A stretch of DNA of 44,187 nt, taken from Clostridia bacterium. GTDB taxonomy: Bacteria; Bacillota; Clostridia; Monoglobales; Monoglobaceae. The notes under the pieces are model-generated. The model made no database searches. It was not told where the DNA came from and saw only the letters and a program-made list of their open reading frames with translations. Where the stretch lies: NCBI GenBank assembly GCA_017456605.1, contig JAFTJA010000009.1, positions 1-44,187 on the forward strand. The letters are read 5' to 3'. The translations under genes were made by a program, and so were the position numbers. Shown piece by piece: positions 34,715 through 42,666 of the stretch; position 1 is the first letter of the stretch, and the number at the start of each line of letters is the position of its first letter.

Positions 34715-34984
34715 GTGAATATTCAGGATATGATTTCAAAAATGCCGCCTGAGATGCTTGCTCAGGGATTGAAACAGTTGGGCGGGGGGTTAAGCCCGGA
34801 ACAGCTCAGAAAGGCTGAGGAAACAATAAAGATGATGAGTCAGGGTAACCTCAATAAGCAGCTTATGAACCTTGATGCAAACGGGCTTTATGATAGCTTG
34901 CAAAAAAATCCTGAGTTGGCGAAGCAGCTGGCTCAAAACCCTAAGCTAATTTCGGCGCTTGCTGAGATAGTGAAGAAAAAATAA
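34715..34984 (+). CDS. small helical hypothetical protein, 89 aa
   Basis: Start GTG at 34715 with AAAGGAG 8 nt upstream; the ATG at 34697 lies before the RBS and is rejected. Sequence NIQDMISKMPPEMLAQGLKQ then LSPEQLRKAEETIKMM and a C-terminal LQKNPELAKQLAQNPKLIS, in which KNPELA and QNPKLI form a short internal repeat. No membrane span or known domain. It is the first of three small genes that precede sipL on the same strand, spaced by 21 bp from the next. Function unknown. Confidence 0.7.
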   Translation: MNIQDMISKMPPEMLAQGLKQLGGGLSPEQLRKAEETIKMMSQGNLNKQLMNLDANGLYDSLQKNPELAKQLAQNPKLISALAEIVKKK

Positions 34985-35005
34985 AAATTTGAGGAGGCTT
35001 GAAAA

Positions 35006-35392
35006 ATGGAGGAGACCCCTGATTTCTCAAAGGCTGTTGAAAAGCTTCAGGAAATGCTTGGAAGTGAAGACGGACAGTCACAAATTCAAAATCTTTTGGG
35101 CATCTTTGCGTCGGGAAATGGGGAGACCGCAGAAAGCCGGGAGGAAGATGCCCCGCCGCCGGAGGGACTGTTTGGCGGAAATGGCGGGATGGATATATCG
35201 ACTATAATGCAAATTCAGGGCATAATGAGTGCGATGAATGATGCGACGCAAAACTCACATGCCGATTTTTTGAGTGCGCTGAAGCCCCTTTTGAAAAAGA
35301 GTCGAAGGAAAAAGCTTGAACAGGCTGCACAGATTATGAAAATGACAGCGGTTTTCAAGGCTTTTAAAGAAAACAGGCAGGGAGGTGTTTGA
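35006..35392 (+). CDS. hypothetical protein, 128 aa
   Basis: N-terminal acidic helical part (EETPDFSKAVEKLQEMLGSE), a Gly/Pro-rich linker (PPPEGLFGGNGG), then a helical C-terminus FLSALKPLLKKSRRKKLEQA and AQIMKMTAVFKAFKENRQ. RBS GAGGAGG precedes the ATG. The layout (short helical head, linker, basic helical tail) recurs in unnamed clostridial proteins near sporulation genes; I do not recognise a named family. Its stop overlaps the start region of the next gene. Confidence 0.75.
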   Translation: MEETPDFSKAVEKLQEMLGSEDGQSQIQNLLGIFASGNGETAESREEDAPPPEGLFGGNGGMDISTIMQIQGIMSAMNDATQNSHADFLSALKPLLKKSRRKKLEQAAQIMKMTAVFKAFKENRQGGV

Positions 35393-35927
35393 AATATATC
35401 AACGCTATACCCCAAATCAAAACGACAACAAAAAAGAATTGGCGGAGGGGGAACGAATTCCGCAGCAAAATCGTCAGGGACAAATGGCAGGCAGAATGCA
35501 ACCGGGCCAAAACGGACGTAATATGCCGGAGGTCAGACGTCAACACGCTCCAAGTGGCGGGCAACCATATAGAGCGGAAAGAGAAACAGCCCCCAGAAGT
35601 AATATAAAGATGCTACCACCCCAAAGTCACCCGGAAAACCAGGGGCAAAACAGTGGACAGCAAACAGAAAATCCAAAGCGCCATAATCGGGATGCGCACA
35701 GAAAAAACGGCAAAGGGGGAAGCTTTTTTGAAAATATAATTCCAAAAGGGTTGTATGACCCCAAAACCAAAAAGGTCCTGGGCTTTTTTACGGCAGAGGA
35801 CTTGTTGTTGGTTGCGCTTATTTTTATTTTTATGGATTCAGAGGACGAGGGAAACCCCTTGATGGCACTGGCACTTTTGTATGTACTGCTGGGTGATTAT
35901 CTGGATTTGGGTGATTTTTTGTCCTGA
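35385..35927 (+). CDS. hypothetical protein with disordered N-terminus and hydrophobic C-terminus
   Basis: Up to 180 aa. Residues 1-110 are rich in Gln, Asn, Arg, Pro and Gly and look disordered. Residues 113-180 are ordered: FFENIIPKGLYDPKTKKVLG, then a hydrophobic hairpin (AEDLLLVALIFIFM and PLMALALLYVLLGD). The start is doubtful: GTG 35385 overlaps the AGGGAGG it would use, and an ATG at 35484 is an alternative. It overlaps the preceding gene by 8 bp. A membrane-associated sporulation role would fit the neighbourhood but is only a guess. Confidence 0.65.
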   Translation: MFEIYQRYTPNQNDNKKELAEGERIPQQNRQGQMAGRMQPGQNGRNMPEVRRQHAPSGGQPYRAERETAPRSNIKMLPPQSHPENQGQNSGQQTENPKRHNRDAHRKNGKGGSFFENIIPKGLYDPKTKKVLGFFTAEDLLLVALIFIFMDSEDEGNPLMALALLYVLLGDYLDLGDFLS

Positions 35928-35938
35928 CATAACTTGTG

Positions 35939-35968
35939 GAATATACTAAGAATACCTTTCATAATAAT
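35939..35968 (+). promoter_or_regulatory. possible sigma-E-type sporulation promoter of sipL
   Basis: GAATATAC (35939-35946) and CATAATAAT (35960-35968) with 14 bp between the ATA core and CATA resemble the sigma-E pattern ATA-N14/15-CATAnnAT. In Clostridioides difficile sipL is made in the mother cell under sigma-E, which supports the reading, but the match is short. Confidence 0.4.
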
Positions 35969-36009
35969 ATAAAAAAGAAGACTATTTTAAAAGAGAGGTA
36001 GATAAGGAT

Positions 36010-37563
36010 ATGTCGGTTAAGCTACGAAAAGAGCACATAAAGCTCTCTCAGGTAATCTGTGCCAGGAGCACAAAAACCACAGTGGAAAGCGATGTTATTG
36101 TTCCGGATATAAAACCGGATGCTGCAAAAATTCTTCGGGCAGGCGGCGAGGCGGTAATAACACAAAAGAGTGTCCAGACAGACAAGGTTTATGTGGAGGG
36201 CATAATCCGTCTGGACATACTCTATGTTCCTGAAGACAAAAGCTGCGGACGGATAAAGTCCATATCGGTTGATCAGAGCTTCAGTCATATGATTGCGGCA
36301 AACGGTGCAAAGCCGGGAATGGACGTTGAGGCTGCGGTTGTTTCTTTGAGCCCTGAGTACAATCTTATTAACAGCAGAAAGATAGGTGTGCGCAGTACTC
36401 TTTGTATAAACATAAAGGTTACTGAAAACAAAGAGGTGGATATTGCTGCGGGAATTGAAGATGGCGAGGACATTCAGGCAAAAGCCCGTCCCTTGAGATT
36501 CCATAATTCCTGTCCTTGCGCAGAGCGTGACATATTGATAAAGGACAAAATAGAGGTGCCGTCAGGAAAGCCTGATTTGAAAGAAATCCTGAGATTTTCG
36601 GCAAAGCCGGAGCTTGAGGAACTGAGACTTTTGTCCGGCAAGGTGGTTGTCAAGGGAACGCTCAAAATATGCACACTGTACTCCGGAAAAGGCGAAGAGG
36701 ATGTTCTTGAATGTATGGAGCACAGCGTTCCCTTTAGCGAGGTGCTTGAAATAGACGGCGTGGATGAAAGTCTGACAGGAGATGTGGCTTTTTGTGTCAA
36801 GGATATTTATTATGAAATATGCCGTGACGGTGACGGAGACAAGAGGCTGCTCAGCTTTGAAATGGCACTTTGTGTTGAAATAAAAACCTCCGGCGTGATT
36901 GAATGTGAGGCAATGTGTGACGCGTACAGCCTGAAAAAAGAGGTAAAGCTGAAAAAGGAGAGCTGTGCGATTGAACAGCTTGTGGACATTGTTGCGCAAG
37001 AGATTAGCCTCAAGGAAATGGCAAGAGTGCCGGATTATCTCCCGGAGGTGTACCAGGTTTGTGACTGTACGGCTTCCGGCGAAATAGAGAGGATTTCGGT
37101 GGAGGGCAAAGCTGTGAACATCGCGGGATACATAACCTGCAACATATTGTATATGTCCCAAAGCGAAGATATGCCGGTTTCAGGATTCAGTCACGTTTTG
37201 CCGTTTTCGCACAGCATTGAAGTGGACGGAATCGCTGAAAACTCTGTGTGTGATGCAAAGGTCGAGATTGAGCATCTTGGATATATTATATCGGGAAACA
37301 GAGAAATAGAACTCAGAGCGGTGCTTAACATAGGCCTGAAAGCGGTTAACCCGAATAGCTGTGAAATCGTTTCGGAGCTGGAATATGACGACGAAAAGGA
37401 AATCCCGAAACGCGCCGCTATGGTGGTATATTTTGTTCAAAAGGGTGACACCCTTTGGGACGTGGCAAAAAGATACCGCACCACGCCTGAGGCCATTGTC
37501 GCTGCCAACGGAAGTGAAAAAGAATGTATGGTCGAAGGAAAAAGAATATATATTTTCAGGTAG
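36010..37563 (+). CDS. sipL: SipL-like spore coat morphogenetic protein (DUF3794/SPOCS + LysM)
   Basis: 517 aa, close to the 521 aa reported for C. difficile SipL. Three DUF3794-type beta-rich repeats cover roughly residues 30-460 (QTDKVYVEGIIRLDILYVPE, LSGKVVVKGTLKICTLYSGK, VEGKAVNIAGYITCNILYMS are corresponding strands). The C-terminal LysM domain runs from about 470: YFVQKGDTLWDVAKRYRTTP then EAIVAANG. In C. difficile the LysM domain binds SpoIVA to tether the coat to the forespore. RBS GAGAGG upstream. No other function is likely. Confidence 0.88.
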   Translation: MSVKLRKEHIKLSQVICARSTKTTVESDVIVPDIKPDAAKILRAGGEAVITQKSVQTDKVYVEGIIRLDILYVPEDKSCGRIKSISVDQSFSHMIAANGAKPGMDVEAAVVSLSPEYNLINSRKIGVRSTLCINIKVTENKEVDIAAGIEDGEDIQAKARPLRFHNSCPCAERDILIKDKIEVPSGKPDLKEILRFSAKPELEELRLLSGKVVVKGTLKICTLYSGKGEEDVLECMEHSVPFSEVLEIDGVDESLTGDVAFCVKDIYYEICRDGDGDKRLLSFEMALCVEIKTSGVIECEAMCDAYSLKKEVKLKKESCAIEQLVDIVAQEISLKEMARVPDYLPEVYQVCDCTASGEIERISVEGKAVNIAGYITCNILYMSQSEDMPVSGFSHVLPFSHSIEVDGIAENSVCDAKVEIEHLGYIISGNREIELRAVLNIGLKAVNPNSCEIVSELEYDDEKEIPKRAAMVVYFVQKGDTLWDVAKRYRTTPEAIVAANGSEKECMVEGKRIYIFR

Positions 37564-37564
37564 G

Positions 37565-37595
37565 AAAAAGCCCCGCAACAATTGGTGTTGCGGGG
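37565..37595 (-). terminator. terminator shared by sipL and walJ-like gene
   Basis: Stem CCCCGCAACA/TGTTGCGGGG (37571-37580 with 37586-37595), loop ATTGG. The T-run (CTTTTTCC) is on the minus strand, so it mainly ends the walJ-like transcript; on the plus strand the tail is only ATTGCCTTTT. Confidence 0.8.
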
Positions 37596-37603
37596 ATTGC
37601 CTT

Positions 37604-38404
37604 TTATGTAAGTGATTTGAGAAATGTTACGCTATCTTTGTTTGCGGTATAAAGAAAAACATCTTTGCCCACCAAAAAGCCGTGACTTTCAAGGCAAAGC
37701 TTTGCAGTCTGAAATGCCAGGTCGGGATAGTTGTTTTCGGGGCTTATGTGGCCCAGGATAATTTCGCGTGTTCCCGATTTTACAAGGTCCAGGGCGGTCA
37801 GTGCTGCATCGTCATTGGAAAGATGACCGATGTCGCTTTTTATCCGGCGTTTGAGGTCATAGGGATAGGCACCTGCTTCCAGCATAAAAAGGTCATAGTT
37901 TGATTCAAGAAGCACCATGCGGCTGCCTTTGATGCATTCAAAAATCCGGTCTGTTATGATGCCGGTATCGGTGGCAACAGAAACCTTGTCATCGGCTGTT
38001 TCAAAGGTATATCCCACCGGCTGAGCAGCATCGTGCGAAATGGGAAAAGGCGTGACAGATATATCACCAAGAGAAAACGACTCACTCTCGCCAATGGTGC
38101 GGATGTTTTGGGGCGATAGATTTTCACAGCTGCGCCGGAGTCGTTCCCATGTGCCGTATGTAGCAAAAACGGGGATGTCGTGTTTTCTTGAAATCGTACT
38201 TATGCCTTTTGTGTGGTCGGTGTGCTCATGGGTGATTAAAATTGCGTCAAGGGCTGAGGGCGAAAGACCAAAAAACGAAAGGCTTTCTTCAAGGGCCTTG
38301 CCGCTTATGCCGCAATCCACAAGAATTCTACAGTTATCGGTGGATATAAGCACAGAATTTCCTTTGCTGCTGCTTCTTAAAGCACATAAATTAAGTCGTG
38401 ACAT
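37604..38404 (-). CDS. walJ: MBL-fold hydrolase, YycJ/WalJ-like
   Basis: 266 aa metallo-beta-lactamase fold. N-terminus LNLCALRSSSKGNSVLISTD, zinc motif ILITHEHTDHTKG (H59, H61, D63, H64), and later ISHDAAQPVGYTFE, VATDTGIITD and LGHISPENN. The pattern matches the YycJ/WalJ group, a presumed nucleic-acid exonuclease linked in other Firmicutes to WalRK operons. Here walRK is not adjacent. Start at 38404, chosen from GGAGAA; the TTG just before is an alternative. Confidence 0.88.
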   Translation of the reverse strand: MSRLNLCALRSSSKGNSVLISTDNCRILVDCGISGKALEESLSFFGLSPSALDAILITHEHTDHTKGISTISRKHDIPVFATYGTWERLRRSCENLSPQNIRTIGESESFSLGDISVTPFPISHDAAQPVGYTFETADDKVSVATDTGIITDRIFECIKGSRMVLLESNYDLFMLEAGAYPYDLKRRIKSDIGHLSNDDAALTALDLVKSGTREIILGHISPENNYPDLAFQTAKLCLESHGFLVGKDVFLYTANKDSVTFLKSLT

Positions 38405-38423
38405 CAAAATTCTCCAATCTTAT

Positions 38424-38466
38424 GAAAAACCGCATCAAGGGTGACCCTTGATGCGGAAGTTTTTTT
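38424..38466. terminator. bidirectional terminator downstream of murA
   Basis: Arms of 13 bp (38430-38442 with 38444-38456) built on CCGCATCAAGGGT, with T-runs on both sides. On the minus strand it ends murA before the walJ-like gene. The 13-bp arms meet around a single base, so the closed loop must open a few pairs. Confidence 0.92.
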
Positions 38467-39754
38467 ATGCAATGGTTGCAGTTTTGGTTTTTTCACCATC
38501 CGCGCGGCGGGTGATTTGTGCACCAAGACCGCGAAGTTTTTTCTCAAAATCTTCATAGCCACGGTCAATATAGTTGAGGTTGTAAACTTCGGTCACACCG
38601 TCTGCCATAAGCCCTGCAATAACAAGCGCTGCACCTGCACGAAGGTCTGTTGACGAAACGGGCGAGCCAATAAGTCTTCCGCCGCCTTCAACCACGGCGA
38701 TGCGCCCGTCAACCGAGACGTTTGCGCCCATACGGCGAAGCTCTTCCACATATTTGAAGCGGTTGTCCCAGACGTTTTCGGTAACAATACTTGTGCCCTC
38801 TGCAGCAGTAAGCAGCGTAAGAATCTGTGGCTGCAAGTCTGTGGGGAAGCCGGGATGGGGCATGGTCTTTATATTTGCTTTTTTGAGAGGCTTATTTGCG
38901 ATAACCCTCAAACTGTCGTCATATTCTTCAACAGTGACACCAATCTCAAGAAGCTTTGCCGAGATGGAATCAAGATGCTTTGGAATTATGTTTTTTATGA
39001 GAACATCGCCGCCGGTGGCTGCTGCTGCAATCATAAATGTACCTGCCTCTATTTGATCGGGGATAACGGTGTATGTGCCACCGTGAAGAGAGTCAACGCC
39101 CTTTATCTTGATGACATCAGTACCTGCGCCCTTGATGTTTGCGCCCATACTGCTTAAGAAGTTGGCAACGTCAACAATGTGAGGCTCTTTCGCGGCGTTT
39201 TCGATAACGGTCTGGCCCTCTGCAAGTGTTGCAGCAAGCATAATGTTTATGGTTGCACCAACCGAAACCTGGTCCATATATATGCTGGCGCCTGTGAGGC
39301 TTTCTGCCTTGATGTCAACGATGCCGCCTTTTTCGGTGGAATATGAAGCACCAAGCGCCTCAAAGCCTTTGAGATGAAGGTCAATGGGTCTTACACCAAA
39401 ATCACAGCCGCCGGGCATAGCCACACGGGCTTTTTTGAATCTGCCCAGAAGTGCCCCCATAAGATAAGAGGAGGCACGGATTTTGCTGACCATTTCATAG
39501 GGTGCTTCATAACAGCAGAGGTTTGAACTGTCAATTTTAAGCACGCCCTTGTCGATGAATTCAGCATTGCCGCCAAGTTGGTTTATTATATCGATAAGAA
39601 CATAGGTGTCGCTTACCGGGGGCACATTTTCGATTATACAAGTGCCGTCGACCATCAAAGCTGCTACGATAAGTGCAACTGCAGAATTTTTAGCTCCGCT
39701 GATTTCGACTTCGCCTTCAAGCTTGGCGCCGCCCAGAATAACATACTTTTCCAT
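38465..39754 (-). CDS. murA: UDP-N-acetylglucosamine 1-carboxyvinyltransferase
   Basis: 429 aa. Transfers enolpyruvate from PEP to UDP-GlcNAc, the first committed step of peptidoglycan synthesis. EISGAKNSAVALIVAALMV holds Lys22/Asn23, RVAMPGGCDFGVRPIDLHLK holds the catalytic Cys117 (target of fosfomycin), and GFPTDLQPQILTLLTAAEGT and NYIDRGYEDFEKKLRGLGAQ are conserved C-terminal blocks. RBS AGGTGGG; promoter at 39866-39894. A Clostridia genome often has two copies (murA and murZ); only one is here. Confidence 0.96.
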   Translation of the reverse strand: MEKYVILGGAKLEGEVEISGAKNSAVALIVAALMVDGTCIIENVPPVSDTYVLIDIINQLGGNAEFIDKGVLKIDSSNLCCYEAPYEMVSKIRASSYLMGALLGRFKKARVAMPGGCDFGVRPIDLHLKGFEALGASYSTEKGGIVDIKAESLTGASIYMDQVSVGATINIMLAATLAEGQTVIENAAKEPHIVDVANFLSSMGANIKGAGTDVIKIKGVDSLHGGTYTVIPDQIEAGTFMIAAAATGGDVLIKNIIPKHLDSISAKLLEIGVTVEEYDDSLRVIANKPLKKANIKTMPHPGFPTDLQPQILTLLTAAEGTSIVTENVWDNRFKYVEELRRMGANVSVDGRIAVVEGGGRLIGSPVSSTDLRAGAALVIAGLMADGVTEVYNLNYIDRGYEDFEKKLRGLGAQITRRADGEKTKTATIA

Positions 39755-39865
39755 GGTTCACCCACCTAAAAATTTCTTTTGTTAAAGCTTTATATACACA
39801 AGAAACTGCGAGTGACCCAAAAGCCCCTCGCTGAAATTATGTAAAAGTCACAAGTATCCACAGGT

Positions 39866-39894
39866 ATTTTATCATAAGAAATAAAAAAAATCAA
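39866..39894 (-). promoter_or_regulatory. sigma-A promoter of murA
   Basis: Minus strand TTGATT (39894-39889), 17-bp spacer, TAAAAT (39871-39866). The roughly 105-nt leader carries a GCGAG/CTCGC hairpin. Confidence 0.6.
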
Positions 39895-39966
39895 TCCCTT
39901 GCGGCATATTTTGTGAATTTATTTTCCAGAAAATACAATATAAAGGATTGCTAAAACAGCTATATT

Positions 39967-40584
39967 TTAATAATATCCGGTTTCGCCCTGAATAATACGT
40001 GCTTTTCCGTTTGTTTTGTCAATAATTTTGGCTTCAAAGGACGAAATAAGCGAAACCGGAACAAAAACGGGTATTTTTACGTTTTCTTCATAGATAATTT
40101 CGCCAAGAGCGTAGCCAAGGCCGAGTGCCTCGCTTTGAATTTTGCCAAGGAGTGAATAGTCACATTCAATCGCCAATTCACAGCACAAGGTTTTTTGAAC
40201 AGGCAGGGCACTTTCAATCCCCGCCTTTGCGGCTTTTGAGTAGGCATGAACGAGGCCACCGGTGCCAAGAAGAATTCCGCCGAAATATCTTGTAACCACC
40301 ACAATCAGGTTTGAAAGCCCCTCTTTTTTTATCATATCAAGAACAGGAAGACCGGCAGTGCCCGACGGCTCGCCGTCGTCGCTGTAACGCTGAACGTTGT
40401 TTTCTTCCAAGGTATATGCATAGACATTGTGGGTGGCGTCCCAGTACTTCTTTTTTAAGGCCTCTAAAAAAGCCAGAGCTTCTTCTTCGGTGCTGACTGG
40501 CATAACGTTGGCAATAAAGCGGGAACGTTTTTCGATTATTTCACAATTCGCTGTCTTTGTGACAGTTTTGTAGCTTTCTTTCAT
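39967..40584 (-). CDS. yigZ: YigZ/IMPACT family protein
   Basis: 205 aa. The hallmark is YSDDGEPSGTAGLPVLDMIK then LIVVVTRYFGGILLGTGGLV and HAYSKAAKAGIE in the N-terminal UPF0029 domain; the C-terminal roughly 70 aa are a DUF1949-type domain. The family is conserved from bacteria to eukaryotic IMPACT; its bacterial role is not settled. RBS AAAGG. It has its own promoter right after the spmB stop. Confidence 0.9.
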   Translation of the reverse strand: MKESYKTVTKTANCEIIEKRSRFIANVMPVSTEEEALAFLEALKKKYWDATHNVYAYTLEENNVQRYSDDGEPSGTAGLPVLDMIKKEGLSNLIVVVTRYFGGILLGTGGLVHAYSKAAKAGIESALPVQKTLCCELAIECDYSLLGKIQSEALGLGYALGEIIYEENVKIPVFVPVSLISSFEAKIIDKTNGKARIIQGETGYY

Positions 40585-40623
40585 GGCAGGCTGCCTTTCT
40601 TGCTTTTGAGTTTTTATAGGAAT

Positions 40624-40652
40624 ATTCTATCATAAAAACTTTGCCTGTGCAA
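40624..40652 (-). promoter_or_regulatory. sigma-A promoter of yigZ
   Basis: Minus strand TTGCAC (40652-40647), 17-bp spacer, TAGAAT (40629-40624). Confidence 0.65.
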
Positions 40653-40656
40653 CAGT

Positions 40657-41187
40657 TTATTGCGGAGCGAGCAGCATATTTACCACCAAAACGGCAAGGA
40701 CCATTCCGGTGAAGTCGGCAATCAAAGCGGCTTTCAGGGTGTGCCGGACTTTTTTTATTCCTACTGCACCAAAATATACTGCAACGGTGTAGAAAGTTGT
40801 TTCGGTGGAACCCATCATAACAGATGCGATTTTTCCGGGGATTGAGTCAGGACCATAGTTTTTGAAAATGTCATTTACTATTGCGATGGAGCCGCTGCCT
40901 GAAACTGGCCTGAGGAGTGCCAATGGCAACACCTCGGAGGGCATTTGAAGAAGGTTGGTGAGGGGAGAGAGCACTCTTGAGAGAATTTCAAGAGCACCCG
41001 ATGCACGAAACATTGATATTGCCACCATGAGCCCCACAAGGGGTGCGGAAATCTGGACCGTGCTGTGGAGTCCCAGTTTTGCGCCCTGAACAAAGCTGTC
41101 ATATACGTTGTCACGTTTAATCAGCCCAAAGGCTACGATTGACACTATCATCAAAGGGACAGCAAGATTTGAAATTATATTTATCAA
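40657..41187 (-). CDS. spmB: spore maturation protein B
   Basis: 176 aa membrane protein with about five spans. IISNLAVPLMIVSIVAFGLI, then YDSFVQGAKLGLHSTVQISA, ALLRPVSGSGSIAIVNDIFK and MMGSTETTFYTVAVYFGAVG are SpmB/nucleoside-gate-family signatures. With SpmA it is needed for core dehydration in Bacillus spores. The start is TTG (41187), preceded by GGGAGGAA, and overlaps the spmA stop by 2 bp. Confidence 0.93.
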   Translation of the reverse strand: MINIISNLAVPLMIVSIVAFGLIKRDNVYDSFVQGAKLGLHSTVQISAPLVGLMVAISMFRASGALEILSRVLSPLTNLLQMPSEVLPLALLRPVSGSGSIAIVNDIFKNYGPDSIPGKIASVMMGSTETTFYTVAVYFGAVGIKKVRHTLKAALIADFTGMVLAVLVVNMLLAPQ

Positions 41188-41771
41188 AGACGATTCCTCC
41201 CGTATTTTTCAAAAAATTTTGCGGCCGTTACGCCCATTATTACGGCAAGAGAGCTGCATATCCAGATGGGAAACACAATTTCGGAAGGGTTCTGGGAGCC
41301 ATACATCTGCCGCAGGGAAATTACGGTGGAGGGAATAAGCTGGATGGATGCGGTATTCAGCACGGCAAACATACACATTTCATAACTTGCCGTGCCCCGG
41401 TGTTTGTTTTCCTTGTCAAGCTCGCGCATGGCACAAATGCCCAAAGGCGTTGCAGCGTTACCCATACCCAAAAGGTTTGCCACCATATTGAGGACGATTG
41501 CTTTGAGGGCGGCAGAGTTTTTGTCAAGACGTGGGAAAAGCAGCTTGGTAAAGGGCCGGAGAAGCTTTGCAAAAATTTGGTTCAGCCCGGAATTTTCAGC
41601 AATTTTTGCAAGACCGGTCCAAAGACACATTGTGCCAAGAAGACCGATGCAGGTTTCTATTCCTGAAGCTGCCCCCTCCAGTGCAGAAGCGGTAAGTGCG
41701 TCAATTCTGCCATTTAATGCCGCCACAATAAAGGATATAATAACCATACCGCCCCAGATGAAGTTTAGCAT
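41184..41771 (-). CDS. spmA: spore maturation protein A
   Basis: 195 aa. MLNFIWGGMVIISFIVAALN, then ALEGAASGIETCIGLLGTMC, NMVANLLGMGNAATPLGICA and FAVLNTASIQLIPSTVISLR match SpmA. Membrane protein, partner of SpmB. Its ATG overlaps the 3' end of the nif3-like frame by 7 bp; RBS GCAGGTG lies inside that frame. Confidence 0.93.
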   Translation of the reverse strand: MLNFIWGGMVIISFIVAALNGRIDALTASALEGAASGIETCIGLLGTMCLWTGLAKIAENSGLNQIFAKLLRPFTKLLFPRLDKNSAALKAIVLNMVANLLGMGNAATPLGICAMRELDKENKHRGTASYEMCMFAVLNTASIQLIPSTVISLRQMYGSQNPSEIVFPIWICSSLAVIMGVTAAKFFEKYGRNRL

Positions 41772-42664
41772 TTTATCACCTGCCTTTTTGTATACTTATA
41801 TGCAAAAGGAAAAAGTGATATGAAAAAGAAAAGCCACCCGCGGGTGGCTTTTGCTAAATGGTAAAAGCTTGAATATAAAGGTTTTGCTGATGAAACAAAA
41901 AACTGAATGTCTGGGAAGTTTGTTTCGAATAAATCTTTTAAAAATTCACAGATGGTATTTTCTGTTTCAAAATGCCCGGCGTCAATGATGTTTAGCCCAA
42001 GCTCATAGGCCGAGCGAGCGTGCTCGTGTCCAAGGTCGGCTGTCACATAAACATCTGCACCGGAGTGGAATGCGGAATAAACACCTTCCTTGCCGCCGCT
42101 GCCGCTGCAGAGTGCTACACATCTCACCTCGTCAAATGGGTCGCCGGTATATTTGAGGGCGGTGCAGCCAAGGGTTGACTTGACTTTGGACAGAAATTCT
42201 TCCATAGTCACGGGAGCGGGCAGAAAGCCCACCCTGCCGATGGGCGAAAAGGGAGTGCCGCTCGCATCAACACATTCTGCGGCGGAATATTCGCGGATAT
42301 GCTGAAGACCAAGCCTATGTGCCAAAAGGTCGTTTGTACCGCCTTCGGCTTTGTCGAAATTTGTATGCATACTGAAAATTGAGATATTGTTTTTTACAGC
42401 AGCTCTCACCATGCAGCTGATTGGGTCATCCTCTGTCACCGAGTATAATGGCTTGAAAATCAGCGGATGATGAGAAACAATCAAATCAGCGCCACAGTCT
42501 ATGGCTTCACGGACATTTTCAGTGGTGAGGTCAAGGCAGACATAAACCTTATCAATCTTTTGAGCACGGTCACCCACCATAAGCCCTACATTGTCCCAGG
42601 GTTCTTTCAGTTCTTTGGGGGCAAAGCCCTCCAATGCCTCGATTATTTCGGACAGTCTGTTCAT
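41765..42664 (-). CDS. Nif3-like dinuclear metal center protein with C-terminal read-through
   Basis: 299 aa from the ATG at 42664 (RBS AAGGAGGA; an ATG at 42670 is too close to it). Motifs EPWDNVGLMVGD, GADLIVSHHPLIFKPL, HTNFDKAEGGTNDLLA and ADLGHEHARSAYELGLNIID with ETE and the metal-binding His and Glu are those of the Nif3/YqfO/YbgI family. The role in bacteria is unclear. Odd: after LYSSFYHLAK the frame continues about 30 residues (KATRGWLFFFISLFPFAYKY then TKRQVIKC) through the perfect palindrome at 41829-41852, which looks like this gene's own terminator. Confidence 0.9.
   Translation of the reverse strand: MNRLSEIIEALEGFAPKELKEPWDNVGLMVGDRAQKIDKVYVCLDLTTENVREAIDCGADLIVSHHPLIFKPLYSVTEDDPISCMVRAAVKNNISIFSMHTNFDKAEGGTNDLLAHRLGLQHIREYSAAECVDASGTPFSPIGRVGFLPAPVTMEEFLSKVKSTLGCTALKYTGDPFDEVRCVALCSGSGGKEGVYSAFHSGADVYVTADLGHEHARSAYELGLNIIDAGHFETENTICEFLKDLFETNFPDIQFFVSSAKPLYSSFYHLAKATRGWLFFFISLFPFAYKYTKRQVIKC
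41829..41852 (-). terminator. terminator-like palindrome inside the nif3-like frame
   Basis: A 24-bp perfect palindrome with core GCCACCCG/CGGGTGGC, followed on the minus strand by TTTTCTTTTTC. It lies before the annotated stop of the nif3-like ORF and before spmA. Confidence 0.75.
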
Positions 42665-42666
42665 AA

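Noticed and set aside
35389..35607. TTG-started 72-aa ORF overlapping the 180-aa gene
   Set aside because: The other frame continues to a well-ordered C-terminus (FFENIIPKGLYDPKTKKVLG) and is the better coding candidate.
37565..37600. A plus-strand terminator for sipL at the CCCCGCAACA hairpin
   Set aside because: The T-run is on the minus strand; on the plus strand the tail is interrupted, so it was assigned to the minus-strand gene.
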